Assembly (NCBI RefSeq): GCF_014349235.1
Contig: NZ_JACSOH010000003.1
Span: forward strand, 186,001-250,000
Direction of reading: 5' to 3'
From: Cytophaga sp. FL35
GTDB lineage: Bacteria > Bacteroidota > Bacteroidia > Flavobacteriales > Flavobacteriaceae
Length of the DNA stretch: 64,000 nucleotides
Shown: positions 34,867-44,660 of the stretch, piece by piece
Layout: each line of letters starts with the position of its first letter
How positions within the stretch are numbered: the first letter of the stretch is position 1
The notes under the pieces: model-generated
What the model was told of the DNA's origin: nothing
Databases searched by the model: none
The model's input: the letters and a program-made list of their open reading frames with translations, nothing else
Program-made: the position numbers and the translations under genes

Positions 34867-36138
34867 TTAAAGGTCAAAACCAATATCTTTTCGGTAGTTC
34901 ATTCCTTCAAAGGATATTTTATCAACATTCTCGTATGACTTTTTCAAGGCCTCTTTAAAGTCGTCCCCAAAAGAAGTAATGGCCATCACTCTGCCTCCGT
35001 TTGTTACTACCTTATCGTCTTTATTGGTAGTTCCTGCATGGAACACCAAAGAATCACTTACAGTATCAAAGCCAGTCATTACCTTTCCCTTTTCATAAGC
35101 CTCTGGATAACCTCCGGAAACCAACATCACCGTTGCGGCAGATCTTTCATCCAGCTCTAATTCAATATCGTTTAGTTTTTGTTCGGCTACGGCTTGAAAG
35201 ACCTCTACTAAATCGGTTTTGATTCGTGGAATCACTACCTCTGTTTCCGGGTCGCCCATTCGTACATTGTATTCAATTACCTTAGGGTTGTCTCCCACTT
35301 TTATCAAACCAATAAAAATAAAGCCCTTATAAGGCAATTTATCTTTTTTAAGGCCTTCTACGGTCGGTTTAACAATTCGGTCGTGTATCTTTCCCATGAA
35401 TTCCTCATCGGCGAAAGGAACAGGGGAAATGGCCCCCATACCGCCTGTATTCAATCCTGTGTCACCTTCTCCAATTCTCTTGTAGTCCTTTGCAGTAGGA
35501 AGCACTTTGTAGCCCTCGCCATCTGTAAGCACAAAAACGCTAAGTTCTATACCCGCCAAAAACTCCTCGATAACAACTGTGGTACTCGCAGAACCAAACT
35601 TGGCGTCCACCATCATGTTCTTAAGTTCTTGCTTGGCCTCATCAAGGTCATTTAAGATAAGAACACCCTTACCTGCGGCTAGTCCGTCTGCCTTTAGCAC
35701 ATAAGGGGCTTGTAGGCTTTCTAAAAAAGCAAAACCCTCTTCCAGGCTATCCTTGGTAAAACTTTTATAGGCAGCCGTAGGAATATGGTGGCGCATCATG
35801 AATTCCTTGGCAAATTCTTTACTGCCCTCCAATTCGGCTGCAGCCTTTTGTGGGCCGATTACCGGAATATCCTTGATCTCAGCATCATTCAGGAAAAAAT
35901 CGTGAACACCGTTTACCAAGGGATCTTCAGGACCCACGACCACCAAGTCAATTCTATTATCCAAACAACTGGCTTTGATACCCTCGAAATCGTTTACACT
36001 TACCGGTATATTAGTTGCGATTTCTTTTGTTCCAGCATTTCCAGGAGCTACGAATAGATTGACGTCTTGAGAAGACTCACTTAATTTCCAAGTAATGGTA
36101 TGCTCCCTACCTCCGGAGCCAAGTATTAGAATATTCAT
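34867..36138 (-). CDS. purD: Phosphoribosylamine-glycine ligase
   Basis: 423 residues, normal for PurD. Second enzyme of purine synthesis: ATP + glycine + phosphoribosylamine to GAR. Motifs: MNILILGSGGREHTITWKLS at the N-terminus, the ATP-grasp domain with KADGLAAGKGVLI, GDTGLNTGGMGAISP and the metal site EYNVRMGDPETEVVIPR, then the C-terminal domain. It is transcribed alone and ends in the bidirectional terminator. Confidence 0.97.
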   Translation of the reverse strand: MNILILGSGGREHTITWKLSESSQDVNLFVAPGNAGTKEIATNIPVSVNDFEGIKASCLDNRIDLVVVGPEDPLVNGVHDFFLNDAEIKDIPVIGPQKAAAELEGSKEFAKEFMMRHHIPTAAYKSFTKDSLEEGFAFLESLQAPYVLKADGLAAGKGVLILNDLDEAKQELKNMMVDAKFGSASTTVVIEEFLAGIELSVFVLTDGEGYKVLPTAKDYKRIGEGDTGLNTGGMGAISPVPFADEEFMGKIHDRIVKPTVEGLKKDKLPYKGFIFIGLIKVGDNPKVIEYNVRMGDPETEVVIPRIKTDLVEVFQAVAEQKLNDIELELDERSAATVMLVSGGYPEAYEKGKVMTGFDTVSDSLVFHAGTTNKDDKVVTNGGRVMAITSFGDDFKEALKKSYENVDKISFEGMNYRKDIGFDL

Positions 36139-36298
36139 TTAGTTGGGATTTGCGCAAAAATAAGGTATGGAACTAAAATAGCCGGAATGATTATGTGATA
36201 TATTTTACCTAAACCTTTTCTAAGAATTAACTGGAAGACCTATTCGATGAAATACTTGTGAAATCATTATAAGGAAGTACAAATCATTCGTATACGAT

Positions 36299-37549
36299 TT
36301 ACTCACTGTCAATAGAGTGTTTTTCTTTTCTATCCTCCCTTCTATTTTCACCATTTACCGGACGAATACCTGAACTATTGGTTTTTTGGCTTTCACTTTT
36401 AAGAGATTTTTTCTTCTTACCACTCTTATCGTCAACTCGTGATTTAAGCTTTTCAACCTTTCTCTTCAATAAAATCTTTTGCTTTAAAGTCGCAAAATTG
36501 TAATTGTATTTAAAGAAAATATATCCGAGAATAATTACGACGGAGACCAACATAATTACCATTCCTAAATTTTTGGCCGTACTTCCCAATACGATAAACA
36601 ACATCACAAAAAGAAGATTAAAACAGCCAATGATAAAACTCGCCTGTTTATGGGAGAGGCCCCAGTAATCAATTAAAACATGATGGGTATGATTACGGTC
36701 GGGAGAAAATGGGCCTTTCTTGTTGGCTATTCTAATTGCAAATACCCTTGCCGTATCAAATAAAGGAACAATTAAGATACTAATAGCAATCAAAGGTGCA
36801 TTTTCCAATAAGAACGGAAGGTCTGTATATGCCACTGGTCTTAATGCCAAAAATTTTAGGGTTAGTACACTAATAATAAAACCGACTATCAAAGAGCCGG
36901 TATCCCCCATAAATATCTTTTTATCCGAGGATAGGTTAAACCCTAAAAAAGCCATTAAACTTGCGTTCATGGTAATACTAACCAAAGCAAAAAAATACTC
37001 TTCTGTCATGTAAAAAATGGTAGTATAAATCACCATAATAACCATACCTACTACAGAGGCTAATCCATCAATTCCATCAATTAAATTATAGGAGTTGATA
37101 ATGGTCAACATCATAAAACCTCCAATAATTAGATATAGATAATAAGGTATTTCATTGATGTTAAGGAAGCCATTTAGGGAATGTATGGTGAAACTGGGAT
37201 TGGTCAAAACGAAAATTATGGCAAATACTTGAGCCAAAAGTTTGGACCCTGGGGAAATAACTACCAAGTCATCCTTCAGCCCCATAATAAAGAGAATGGT
37301 TAGACCAGGTATTATATGCATCACCTCATCAAACTGATCACGGTTCTTTATGAAGAACAAGGCAAAAACTAATGTGTAAAAAAATGAAACCCCTCCTAAG
37401 GTCGGGGTCTTATTGGTGTGAGAACTTCGATGATTTGGATCATCCATTAACCGCTTATGTTCAACTACCTTAATAATTTTAGGAATAGTTAAATAAGTAA
37501 GCAAAAATGCCCCAATAAAAATTGATATGGCGGTTTCTAGGAAAAACAA
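36299..37549 (-). CDS. WecA/MraY-type undecaprenyl-phosphate sugar-1-phosphate transferase
   Basis: 416 residues with about 10-11 membrane helices and the family motifs LMDDPNHRSSH, NLIDGIDGLAS and FMGDTGSLIVG, plus a cytoplasmic His site (FSPDRNHTHHVL). It loads a sugar phosphate, usually GlcNAc-1-P, on undecaprenyl phosphate and so starts glycan assembly. The C-terminal 60 residues are very basic and disordered (SGKKKKSLKSESQKT). The start is TTG 37549, since no ATG exists in frame before the upstream stop. It sits at the downstream end of the surface polysaccharide locus. Confidence 0.9.
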   Translation of the reverse strand: MFFLETAISIFIGAFLLTYLTIPKIIKVVEHKRLMDDPNHRSSHTNKTPTLGGVSFFYTLVFALFFIKNRDQFDEVMHIIPGLTILFIMGLKDDLVVISPGSKLLAQVFAIIFVLTNPSFTIHSLNGFLNINEIPYYLYLIIGGFMMLTIINSYNLIDGIDGLASVVGMVIMVIYTTIFYMTEEYFFALVSITMNASLMAFLGFNLSSDKKIFMGDTGSLIVGFIISVLTLKFLALRPVAYTDLPFLLENAPLIAISILIVPLFDTARVFAIRIANKKGPFSPDRNHTHHVLIDYWGLSHKQASFIIGCFNLLFVMLFIVLGSTAKNLGMVIMLVSVVIILGYIFFKYNYNFATLKQKILLKRKVEKLKSRVDDKSGKKKKSLKSESQKTNSSGIRPVNGENRREDRKEKHSIDSE

Positions 37550-37645
37550 GAGTCTATATTTTAATCAAAAATAGTAAAACAAAACACTCTTTTAACATTA
37601 ATCCCCCTAGTATCTAGACAAGGGCTTAGGGCAAGATAAGTCTAG

Positions 37646-38893
37646 CTATGGAAGAAGTTCTTTAAAAACCTCCATATAATCCTGTGCCAACTTGGCATAC
37701 GTAAGGTTTTCCACAACATACTCCCGGCCATTGATTCCCAACTGTTTTCGGTCTAAAATCAAAAGCTCTTTAAAAAGTTCTATTTTATTTTTTATGTCTT
37801 CTGGGTCTTCCGCATTAGAAATCAAACCACACTTAGCCTCCTCTATTATATTTCCAGGAATGTTACATGACATTAAAATAGGGGTTTGCGAATACATATA
37901 CTCAAACAATTTATTGGCCGAAACCCCATACTTATAAAGTTCCAAATCTCTCCAGCTGAGATAAAGCATATCGCATTTTTGGTAAAAAGACATTAAATAC
38001 TCCCGTTTTACAGGATCTAAAAACAGAATGTTCCCATTTTCCTTTGCCTGCTGGACCAAGGCTTGCTTTTCACCTCCCTCACCTACCATTACCAAATAAC
38101 AATTAGACCCCTTAAACCATTTATTAAAAGTTTCTATTATGTATTCCATGGCATTGGCCTTGCCTAAAGTTCCCGCGTAACCAATCACCAAAGCACCTTC
38201 TTGTAACCTAGTTCCATTAAAATCCCACTCATTGTTTTTTTGATTGTTGGCAAAACCCTTTAGGTCAATTCCGTTGGAAATCCATTTAAACCTAAAACTT
38301 TTGTTACCCAAAATGGACCTGATGTGTTGGTCAGAATTTTTTAAGACCGATACTACGTAATCCGCATTTGAATAACATTTATGCTCTAGATGGGAAAGTA
38401 GTTGAATAAACAGGCTGTTTTCGGAATAATTACCGATACTCTTTGGAGTTAGCGGCCATAAGTCCCTAGTTTCAAATACAAATTGGGTCTTTCTAAAAAG
38501 TAATTTAAAGAAAAGCACATTATACACAGGCAACATGGGAGTTGAGGAGAGAATAATAATATGGGGTTTAGGTAACTTCATTAAAGGGGCAAAGAAAAGC
38601 AGTACAAAAAAAAGTCCCCAGTTAATAATCCTTACTATACTGCTAGAGGACTCATGTGAAAAACCCTTTATAACCAACGTTCTAATCTTACCTTTAACAA
38701 TTCTCATTAAACCCTTTAACGGCACTTTTCTTTTGGGGTTATGTGAAAAGGAAGAGGTAATCATGGTAACATCATAACCATTTTTAATAAATTCTTGACC
38801 AAGGGTAAAATGCCTGCTATGACCATTTTCACTTAGATCTGGCGAAGTTAAGTGTTCATTGATAATCCAAATGTTATTTTTAATTTTTCCCAT
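37646..38893 (-). CDS. Glycosyltransferase family 4 (WbuB-like)
   Basis: 415 residues, GT-B fold. The N-terminus (NIWIINEHLTSPDLSENGHS) is WbuB-like; the donor site region has GYAGTLGKANAMEYIIETF and later YKYGVSANKLFEYMYSQTPI, the E-x7-E type motif of GT4 enzymes. Probably transfers a sugar to the lipid-linked intermediate, close to the WecA step given its place next to wecA. It is followed upstream by the broken epimerase gene. Confidence 0.88.
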   Translation of the reverse strand: MGKIKNNIWIINEHLTSPDLSENGHSRHFTLGQEFIKNGYDVTMITSSFSHNPKRKVPLKGLMRIVKGKIRTLVIKGFSHESSSSIVRIINWGLFFVLLFFAPLMKLPKPHIIILSSTPMLPVYNVLFFKLLFRKTQFVFETRDLWPLTPKSIGNYSENSLFIQLLSHLEHKCYSNADYVVSVLKNSDQHIRSILGNKSFRFKWISNGIDLKGFANNQKNNEWDFNGTRLQEGALVIGYAGTLGKANAMEYIIETFNKWFKGSNCYLVMVGEGGEKQALVQQAKENGNILFLDPVKREYLMSFYQKCDMLYLSWRDLELYKYGVSANKLFEYMYSQTPILMSCNIPGNIIEEAKCGLISNAEDPEDIKNKIELFKELLILDRKQLGINGREYVVENLTYAKLAQDYMEVFKELLP

Positions 38894-38933
38894 AAATCAA
38901 AGCAAAAGCAAGCTTGAAAAGCGTTGAACTACG

Positions 38934-39586
38934 TTATTTATAGTCTACAAGCGTATTTATTATTTTTTTCGCCGTCTCTCCCATACCATATAAGTTTTCC
39001 TTAAAATCAAATACAATATTCCTTAAATCAGTATATGTGTTCACAATGGTTTTTTTATTTGGCCCTACAAGAAAGTTTACCCCATTCTTCACCAGCTCTA
39101 CCCATTCCGTTTCCTCACGAACCGTAATACAGGGCTTTTTAAAGAAAAAAGCTTCCTTTTGCAAGCCTCCGCTATCGGTAATGACACAAGTGCAGTTCAA
39201 CAACAGCCAGATTATCTCAAAATAGCCTACAGGCTCCAATATTTGGATATTTTTATTGACAACAATATTAAAATCCTGAAGCTTGTTAACGGTTCTTGGA
39301 TGTAATGGCAAAACCACCTTTTGTTTTTGGGCTATTTTCGCCAAGGCTTCAAAGACCGCAGTTAGTTTAACCTTATGGTCCGTATTCTCTTGCCGATGAA
39401 TGCTAGACAATACAAAACTTTCCGTTTCTACCACATCATTAGGTCGTACAGCCCTATCTGTATAATAAAGGGAAGCATAGTACATTACGTCGCCTCATTT
39501 AGCGCATTATATTCCTCTATTGCCCTGCTTACTACGGCCGCTTTTACAAATTGGGGCCTAGCACCTAAAATTGTAAGTATCTTCAT
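38934..39586 (-). pseudogene. UDP-N-acetylglucosamine 2-epimerase gene, internally deleted
   Basis: Two pieces of one WecB/WbpI-type epimerase in different frames. 39485-39586 encodes the normal N-terminus (MKILTILGARPQFVKAAVVS to EEYNALNE) in 33 codons. 38934-39485 encodes the C-terminal 183 residues, starting right after the GDV of the family motif, with SSIHRQEN, VLPLHPRT, VITDSGGLQKEAFFF and TEWVELV. About 150-160 central residues, including the catalytic acids, are missing, so no active epimerase can form. The stop of piece one overlaps the ATG of piece two (TAATG). The flanking genes are intact. Confidence 0.88.
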
Positions 39587-39619
39587 TATAATTTAGTCTC
39601 GGTTAAGTAACAATAGATC

Positions 39620-40894
39620 TCATTTAAATAAATGGCGTTCTCTTCTTAAAATAAATGGCATTAAGATAGCATAAAACATGATGCCATTGTACCTAACAAG
39701 TAGTGACTCAAAGGCCATAATAATCACAAAAGTCAACAACATAGCAAGGACAAAAGGCTCCCCTACAGCCTTAAACAATAAATACCCCAAAGGAAAAATT
39801 AAAATAAAAAAAGTCAAAATTCCAGCCTGAAGCCATGTTTGAAAATATTGGCTGTGGGCATTGTACTTATTTTTAACCAAAACGAGATAAGAATTTTTCC
39901 TGTATTCCTCGAACAACTCATTATTAGCATCTCCGACCCCATACCCAACTAAGGGACTATGTTTAATTAACTCTAAACAGCTTTTATAAATTAAAATTCT
40001 AGATTGCTCCGAAGTAGTATAGTTAAAGTTCTCTTTTTTCCCAAAGTCAACAATTCTTTCATAAAAAGTTTTAACTCTAGGATTTAAAAGTACCATAAGA
40101 ATTCCGGAAAAAACAATAAGGGCGGTCATTGTATTCTTCCATCTTCCATTACCTGAATGAATAATATACAAGAAAATGTAAACCGCAAGAATCATTAGTG
40201 CAGCCCTAGAAGAAAGGAGGAACAAACTAAAAAGTAAAAATATTATTATGACATAAAAAAAACTAATGCGGGAATAAGAAAAATAAAGCAAACTAGTTAA
40301 GATATATAAAGACAAATAAGTGGGGTGTATAGTTTTGGCAAATCTTGTCCCGAAAAAGTGGTTGCCTCCATGGTTAAAAGACTCATAAAAAGAATAACCT
40401 CCTTCAAAAGAAGAATCAAAAACAAGAGATCCATCCACAATACTGAGAGAATTAGAAAAGGCATAAAATAAATTGATAGCCATGGAAATTAATATGCCAA
40501 ACAGGAGCATAATAAATAGTCTACGTACAATTCCTTTCTCTTCTTCAATAAACAAAAAAATAATTGGAAAAATAATTAAAGGAAGCATTCTAACAATTAA
40601 ATCACTTCCAGTTTTTAAGTTTTCCGTATAGACCAAACTTACCCCCGTTAATAAATACAGTAAGGGTAAACACAAAAAAACTAAGTCTTTTTTCTTTAAC
40701 CTATTTTTTTTTAAAATTATCTGAACAATTCCTAAAAAAGCAGAAGCAACAAAAAAGGGAGTAGAAATGTTCACCCCTATGGGGAGCAATAAAAAGCCTA
40801 AGGAAAGTAGATTCCAAAAAAAATCCGGAAGAGAACCGTTACCTGTTCTAACCAATAATTTTCTCATATATTTCATGATGTTTTCCTGCAACAT
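39620..40894 (-). CDS. O-antigen ligase family protein (WaaL/Wzy-like)
   Basis: 424 residues with about 10-12 membrane helices and one large loop. That loop contains VGYGVGDANNELFEEYRKN and YNAHSQYFQTWLQAGI, the Wzy_C/WaaL hallmark with the functional His in HSQYFQ. It either ligates or polymerises the surface glycan. The first ATG (40894) lies 47 bp inside the upstream GT4 gene; ATGs at residues 7 and 10 would shorten the overlap. Visibly AT-rich, as are its neighbours. Confidence 0.85.
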   Translation of the reverse strand: MLQENIMKYMRKLLVRTGNGSLPDFFWNLLSLGFLLLPIGVNISTPFFVASAFLGIVQIILKKNRLKKKDLVFLCLPLLYLLTGVSLVYTENLKTGSDLIVRMLPLIIFPIIFLFIEEEKGIVRRLFIMLLFGILISMAINLFYAFSNSLSIVDGSLVFDSSFEGGYSFYESFNHGGNHFFGTRFAKTIHPTYLSLYILTSLLYFSYSRISFFYVIIIFLLFSLFLLSSRAALMILAVYIFLYIIHSGNGRWKNTMTALIVFSGILMVLLNPRVKTFYERIVDFGKKENFNYTTSEQSRILIYKSCLELIKHSPLVGYGVGDANNELFEEYRKNSYLVLVKNKYNAHSQYFQTWLQAGILTFFILIFPLGYLLFKAVGEPFVLAMLLTFVIIMAFESLLVRYNGIMFYAILMPFILRRERHLFK

Positions 40895-41975
40895 TTTCCC
40901 ACCTAAAAGAACTTGACAGTTTCACGGCAGACTTACTCATCTCATTATAGTTTTCTATAATATACTCAATTGCTCTACTAGTTTCGTTTACATCATTAGG
41001 AGGCACGGCAACTCCAGTACTTAAATTAGGAAAAAAGCCATCTACCGCTTCGTCTTTACAGAACACAATTGGTAAGCCTTGACTAAGAGCCTCAATATAT
41101 ACCAAACCGAAGGTTTCTTTTATAGAAGGCATGAGAAAAATATGGCAATCATTGAATATTTGAAAAAGTGAATTAAAATCATTTATTCGGCCCCAATATT
41201 TCACATTTTCATTGAAAAGAATCTCTACCTTCTTTAGAAAAGGTCCGGACCCCACTATATCCAAAGTTGCCAACGTTTTCGATTTAGAATTAAATAGGTT
41301 CATTGCCTTAATAACAATATCCAATTTCTTTCTCTCGATAATTTGGCCAACGTACAATAGTTTAATAGGTTGCGACAATTCCTTGGTCCTGGATTCAGTA
41401 CTGAACCATTTATCATCAATGGCATTGGGAATGACGGCCACTTTACTCTCAAAATTTTTAAAAAAGGAACTTAAATATTTCTCCTTAAGAAGGTTTACAT
41501 AAGTTGGGTTGATAAAAATAACTCTCTCCGCGGATTCCATTATTTTATTTCCAAACCTTCTTTCGTAGACCATAAGTCTAAAGAAGTAAAAAAGGTCCGT
41601 TGCGCGAACATTAACAACATATGGGATGCCAAACTCTTTGTTAAGCAAGTACGCAACCCCTCCATCGCTAAACAAAAAATGGGCATGAACCAAACCAACA
41701 GATTCTATGTCTACCTTCGATAATAAATCTTTATAAATGATTTGTATTTTTCTTCTGAACCTCAGCTTAAACAGAAGGTTATTTTTTAGTATGTGCGAGT
41801 AATGGTATTCACTATTCTCTATACTTTCATCCCTATTTCCATTGATTTGATCTGCATTTCTAACTGGCACATATATAATTTGTCTATATCCCCGCTCCGA
41901 CAGCTTACTGACCAAGTTTACGTATATCTTCTGTATTGAAAAAGCACTGGAAATTTGTAATAGTTTATCTCGCAT
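40848..41975 (-). CDS. Glycosyltransferase family 4
   Basis: 375 residues of GT-B type. Acceptor half: HAHFLFSDGGVAYLLNKEFG and YVVNVRATDLF. Donor half: KLLYVGQIIERKKLDIVIKA, GRINDFNSLFQIFNDCHIFL, and SIKETFGLVYIEALSQGLPI with the Glu pair of GT4 enzymes. It lies between the polymerase-like and ligase-like genes, overlapping both by 11 and 47 bp. Sugar specificity cannot be read from sequence. Confidence 0.88.
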   Translation of the reverse strand: MRDKLLQISSAFSIQKIYVNLVSKLSERGYRQIIYVPVRNADQINGNRDESIENSEYHYSHILKNNLLFKLRFRRKIQIIYKDLLSKVDIESVGLVHAHFLFSDGGVAYLLNKEFGIPYVVNVRATDLFYFFRLMVYERRFGNKIMESAERVIFINPTYVNLLKEKYLSSFFKNFESKVAVIPNAIDDKWFSTESRTKELSQPIKLLYVGQIIERKKLDIVIKAMNLFNSKSKTLATLDIVGSGPFLKKVEILFNENVKYWGRINDFNSLFQIFNDCHIFLMPSIKETFGLVYIEALSQGLPIVFCKDEAVDGFFPNLSTGVAVPPNDVNETSRAIEYIIENYNEMSKSAVKLSSSFRWENVAGKHHEIYEKIIG

Positions 41976-43215
41976 AACTTCTATTCAGAAAAAGATAAGC
42001 AAAAATAACAAAGAACACCAACCCATGAGTTAACAATAGTGTAGTAAAAAATGACGTGTTCATGTAGTATATGTATACAAACACTAGCCCAAAAAATATA
42101 GGATTCATTTTTATTTGTTTCAAAAGAAGAAAAACAAATCCAATAAACAGCGAATGCAACAAAACCCCTATGTAACCCATTGAAAAATAACCCTCGGTTA
42201 TCAACCCCACATTGGCGTTCAATCCTTCCTTCTGCAAAAGAACCTCTCCCACATAATAGTTAGGAGTCTGCTCTAAAGGATATTTGAAAAACAAACCGCC
42301 TATTGAATTATGGCTCCAAAACGTAGGGTTACTGCCAAAATACGAATAAAAGGTATTATCCATCCTTGCTGGCGTAAATAAAACTCTTCTAACAAAAGAG
42401 TTGACTAAGAATGTATTATCCGAAACTAAGAAAACTATCAAACCTAAAAAACACAATCCGAAAAAGAGATAAAGCAAATTATGGAGTTTATCTAGGTAGT
42501 TTCTTCCTTTAAAGAAAAATATGGCAGCAATCATACCGATAAATATACTTTTTAATGCGCCCACCAAGAAGATAAAACTAATCATAAACACCCCCAATAA
42601 AACTAGCCACCAGTTTTTGTTCAAAAGACCGATAATCAATAAAGACGGCAGTATAACTCTAGAAAGAGGAGCGCTCAAATAACCGAAATAGCTATCTTGA
42701 ATCCCTCTAAAATACAATCTTGTTTCATAAACATCCGATAACATTAAATTTCTATAATTTACATGCGGTAAATACTTTATGAAGATTGGCACAAACAAAA
42801 TAACTGAGATCAGTAATACTATGGTCAGCATTTCTCCCTTAAGTCGTATTATCTTAAATTCCATTCGAAAGAAAGAACACGAAAAAAGTACTAGCAACAG
42901 AATTGCATTGGAGGCCATCGGTTGTATTAAACCGTCATTAAACTGATAGTAAATTATCTGTCCAAAAAAATAGAGAATGAATATAACATGCCAAATAGTA
43001 TAAAAAAAATCTCCTTTGACCTTGGTTCCTATTATAACCATAGGGATAAAAAAGAACCAACCTATTATTACTTTACCGATAAGTATATCATGGTCATGCC
43101 CCATATAACCATACATGTCCTTAATTATAAAAACATAAACGCTGGTTATAATTATGAAGGTTATTGATTCTAATAATAAAACACTCCTTTTGTTATGTTT
43201 GAGCGGTATTTTCAA
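41965..43215 (-). CDS. Polytopic membrane protein, likely O-antigen polymerase (Wzy-like)
   Basis: 416 residues with about 11-12 membrane helices and one periplasmic loop of roughly 60 residues (around 280-340, RRVLFTPARMDNTFYSYFGS). Size, topology and place between flippase and GT4 fit Wzy, whose sequences are hardly conserved. The indicated start is TTG 43215 within the 3' end of the flippase gene (23 bp overlap); the true start is uncertain because no ATG occurs in frame before residue 50. Confidence 0.7.
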   Translation of the reverse strand: MKIPLKHNKRSVLLLESITFIIITSVYVFIIKDMYGYMGHDHDILIGKVIIGWFFFIPMVIIGTKVKGDFFYTIWHVIFILYFFGQIIYYQFNDGLIQPMASNAILLLVLFSCSFFRMEFKIIRLKGEMLTIVLLISVILFVPIFIKYLPHVNYRNLMLSDVYETRLYFRGIQDSYFGYLSAPLSRVILPSLLIIGLLNKNWWLVLLGVFMISFIFLVGALKSIFIGMIAAIFFFKGRNYLDKLHNLLYLFFGLCFLGLIVFLVSDNTFLVNSFVRRVLFTPARMDNTFYSYFGSNPTFWSHNSIGGLFFKYPLEQTPNYYVGEVLLQKEGLNANVGLITEGYFSMGYIGVLLHSLFIGFVFLLLKQIKMNPIFFGLVFVYIYYMNTSFFTTLLLTHGLVFFVIFAYLFLNRSYAR

Positions 43216-44470
43216 CTTGATATCTATAGGATTGATGTATTATTAGTACTCCGTAAACGGCGTAAAAGAAAATTAGAATTATAGTGTATATCCACAAATA
43301 TTGCTGAATTGAAAAACCCTTTAAAAAGAAAAGGTAAAGAATAGCCGCGAATTTTGCTAACTCCCAGAGCGAATTTACCTTAAATTTCTTTAAGGCAATT
43401 AAAACCTTTCCCAAAGGAGAAAATACTAATATTACAGCCGACGCATAAACCAATGTTTTAGCATATTGGCCCGATTTTTCCCAGCCTTCACCACCAATTA
43501 AAATAAATACCCTCTCCCCAAAAAACTCTATGAATAGTATAAACAAACTTGAAACAAAAAATAATAACCCCATTACGGAAAGAATTAGAGGCATAATTTT
43601 TTTTCTCCTATTCACTAGATTGCTTACCCTTTGAAATACCACTTGTGAAATTGCTACAGAAACAAAGACGGAAGGCACGGACAGAATTCGCTGTGTAAAT
43701 TCTAGATAACCCACCTCAACAATATCAAAGTTGTCTAATATCAAAAAGGTTAACGCCCCAGTAACAAACGTATTCAGAACATTTGGTATAAGTGTATATA
43801 TGGGCAGTTCCCTATATTCTACAAAAACCTTTCTCAACTTTTTTTGGCTGAGTATTTTAAACCTGCTAAGCTTGTTCGCCTTCCAAAAGGCGAATAATCC
43901 TTGAACAAAATTTCCTACAGCATCTCCTATCACAAGTCCATTAGTGCTCCTTAATTCCCCTAGCGCTACTTGAGTGCCTCCTTCCGTAAGTCTTCTTGAT
44001 AATTTACTGGTAGATGAAAGCATGAATTTGCGCCTACGGACCAGATATAAATTAAAAACATTAAAAACTGCGTAGAAGAAAGAACTTAATGGAAGAAGGT
44101 ATAAAGCGGCTAGTGTAAGGCCTTCAAGACCAGCTAAAAACTCATCCGCAAAAAATAAGATTAAAAGACCCAATACGAAAGCTACCAGTAAACTTAAAAA
44201 AAGACAGAGATAAACAACGTGTTTTGCATCGGTGTCTTTTTTTGGAAGTAAAATAGCATTCTCATATTTAAAACAAGATAGGGCAACCAAAATGGAAAAA
44301 CATTTTAAAAACACATCATAAGCACCAAACTCTTCAGGAGTAAAAGTGCGTTTTAAATACGGTTGCAAAGCAAGTGGTATGGCACTTGCCGCAATAATTC
44401 CCAATGATAGTATAACAACATCCTTAGAAAGTGTTAAAAATGAATCTTTAATCCCTGCCTTTTCTGTCAT
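43193..44470 (-). CDS. Oligosaccharide flippase (Wzx-like, MOP superfamily)
   Basis: 425 residues with 12 or so membrane helices. The N-terminal segment (LGIIAASAIPLALQPYLKRTFTPEEFGAYDVF, shown by parts: PLALQPYLKRTFTPEEFGAY) has the Wzx pattern of a helix followed by a positive loop and EFGxY. It would flip the undecaprenyl-linked repeat unit to the periplasm. First gene of the left part of the glycan locus; it diverges from the acyltransferase gene across 190 AT-rich bases. Confidence 0.85.
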   Translation of the reverse strand: MTEKAGIKDSFLTLSKDVVILSLGIIAASAIPLALQPYLKRTFTPEEFGAYDVFLKCFSILVALSCFKYENAILLPKKDTDAKHVVYLCLFLSLLVAFVLGLLILFFADEFLAGLEGLTLAALYLLPLSSFFYAVFNVFNLYLVRRRKFMLSSTSKLSRRLTEGGTQVALGELRSTNGLVIGDAVGNFVQGLFAFWKANKLSRFKILSQKKLRKVFVEYRELPIYTLIPNVLNTFVTGALTFLILDNFDIVEVGYLEFTQRILSVPSVFVSVAISQVVFQRVSNLVNRRKKIMPLILSVMGLLFFVSSLFILFIEFFGERVFILIGGEGWEKSGQYAKTLVYASAVILVFSPLGKVLIALKKFKVNSLWELAKFAAILYLFFLKGFSIQQYLWIYTIILIFFYAVYGVLIIHQSYRYQVENTAQT

Positions 44471-44660
44471 AGAGAAGCATTGTAAAACGTTACTATATCA
44501 AATTAAAACCGGAAATTAATACCGGTTTAAAACCCAAATTTTATTCTTTAGGGATTTTTATGACTCAAATGTACAATTCAATTTGCTTTAAAATTATAAT
44601 TATTATACTTGTAAGTTTTTTCATAAACTTTTATATGAACGAATAATTGGCTTTGGTTTG

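Noticed and set aside
34645-34938. Open frame of 97 codons overlapping the small membrane protein and the purD 3' end
   Set aside because: It is out of frame with the conserved 73-residue protein, runs through a clear terminator hairpin and into the convergent gene.
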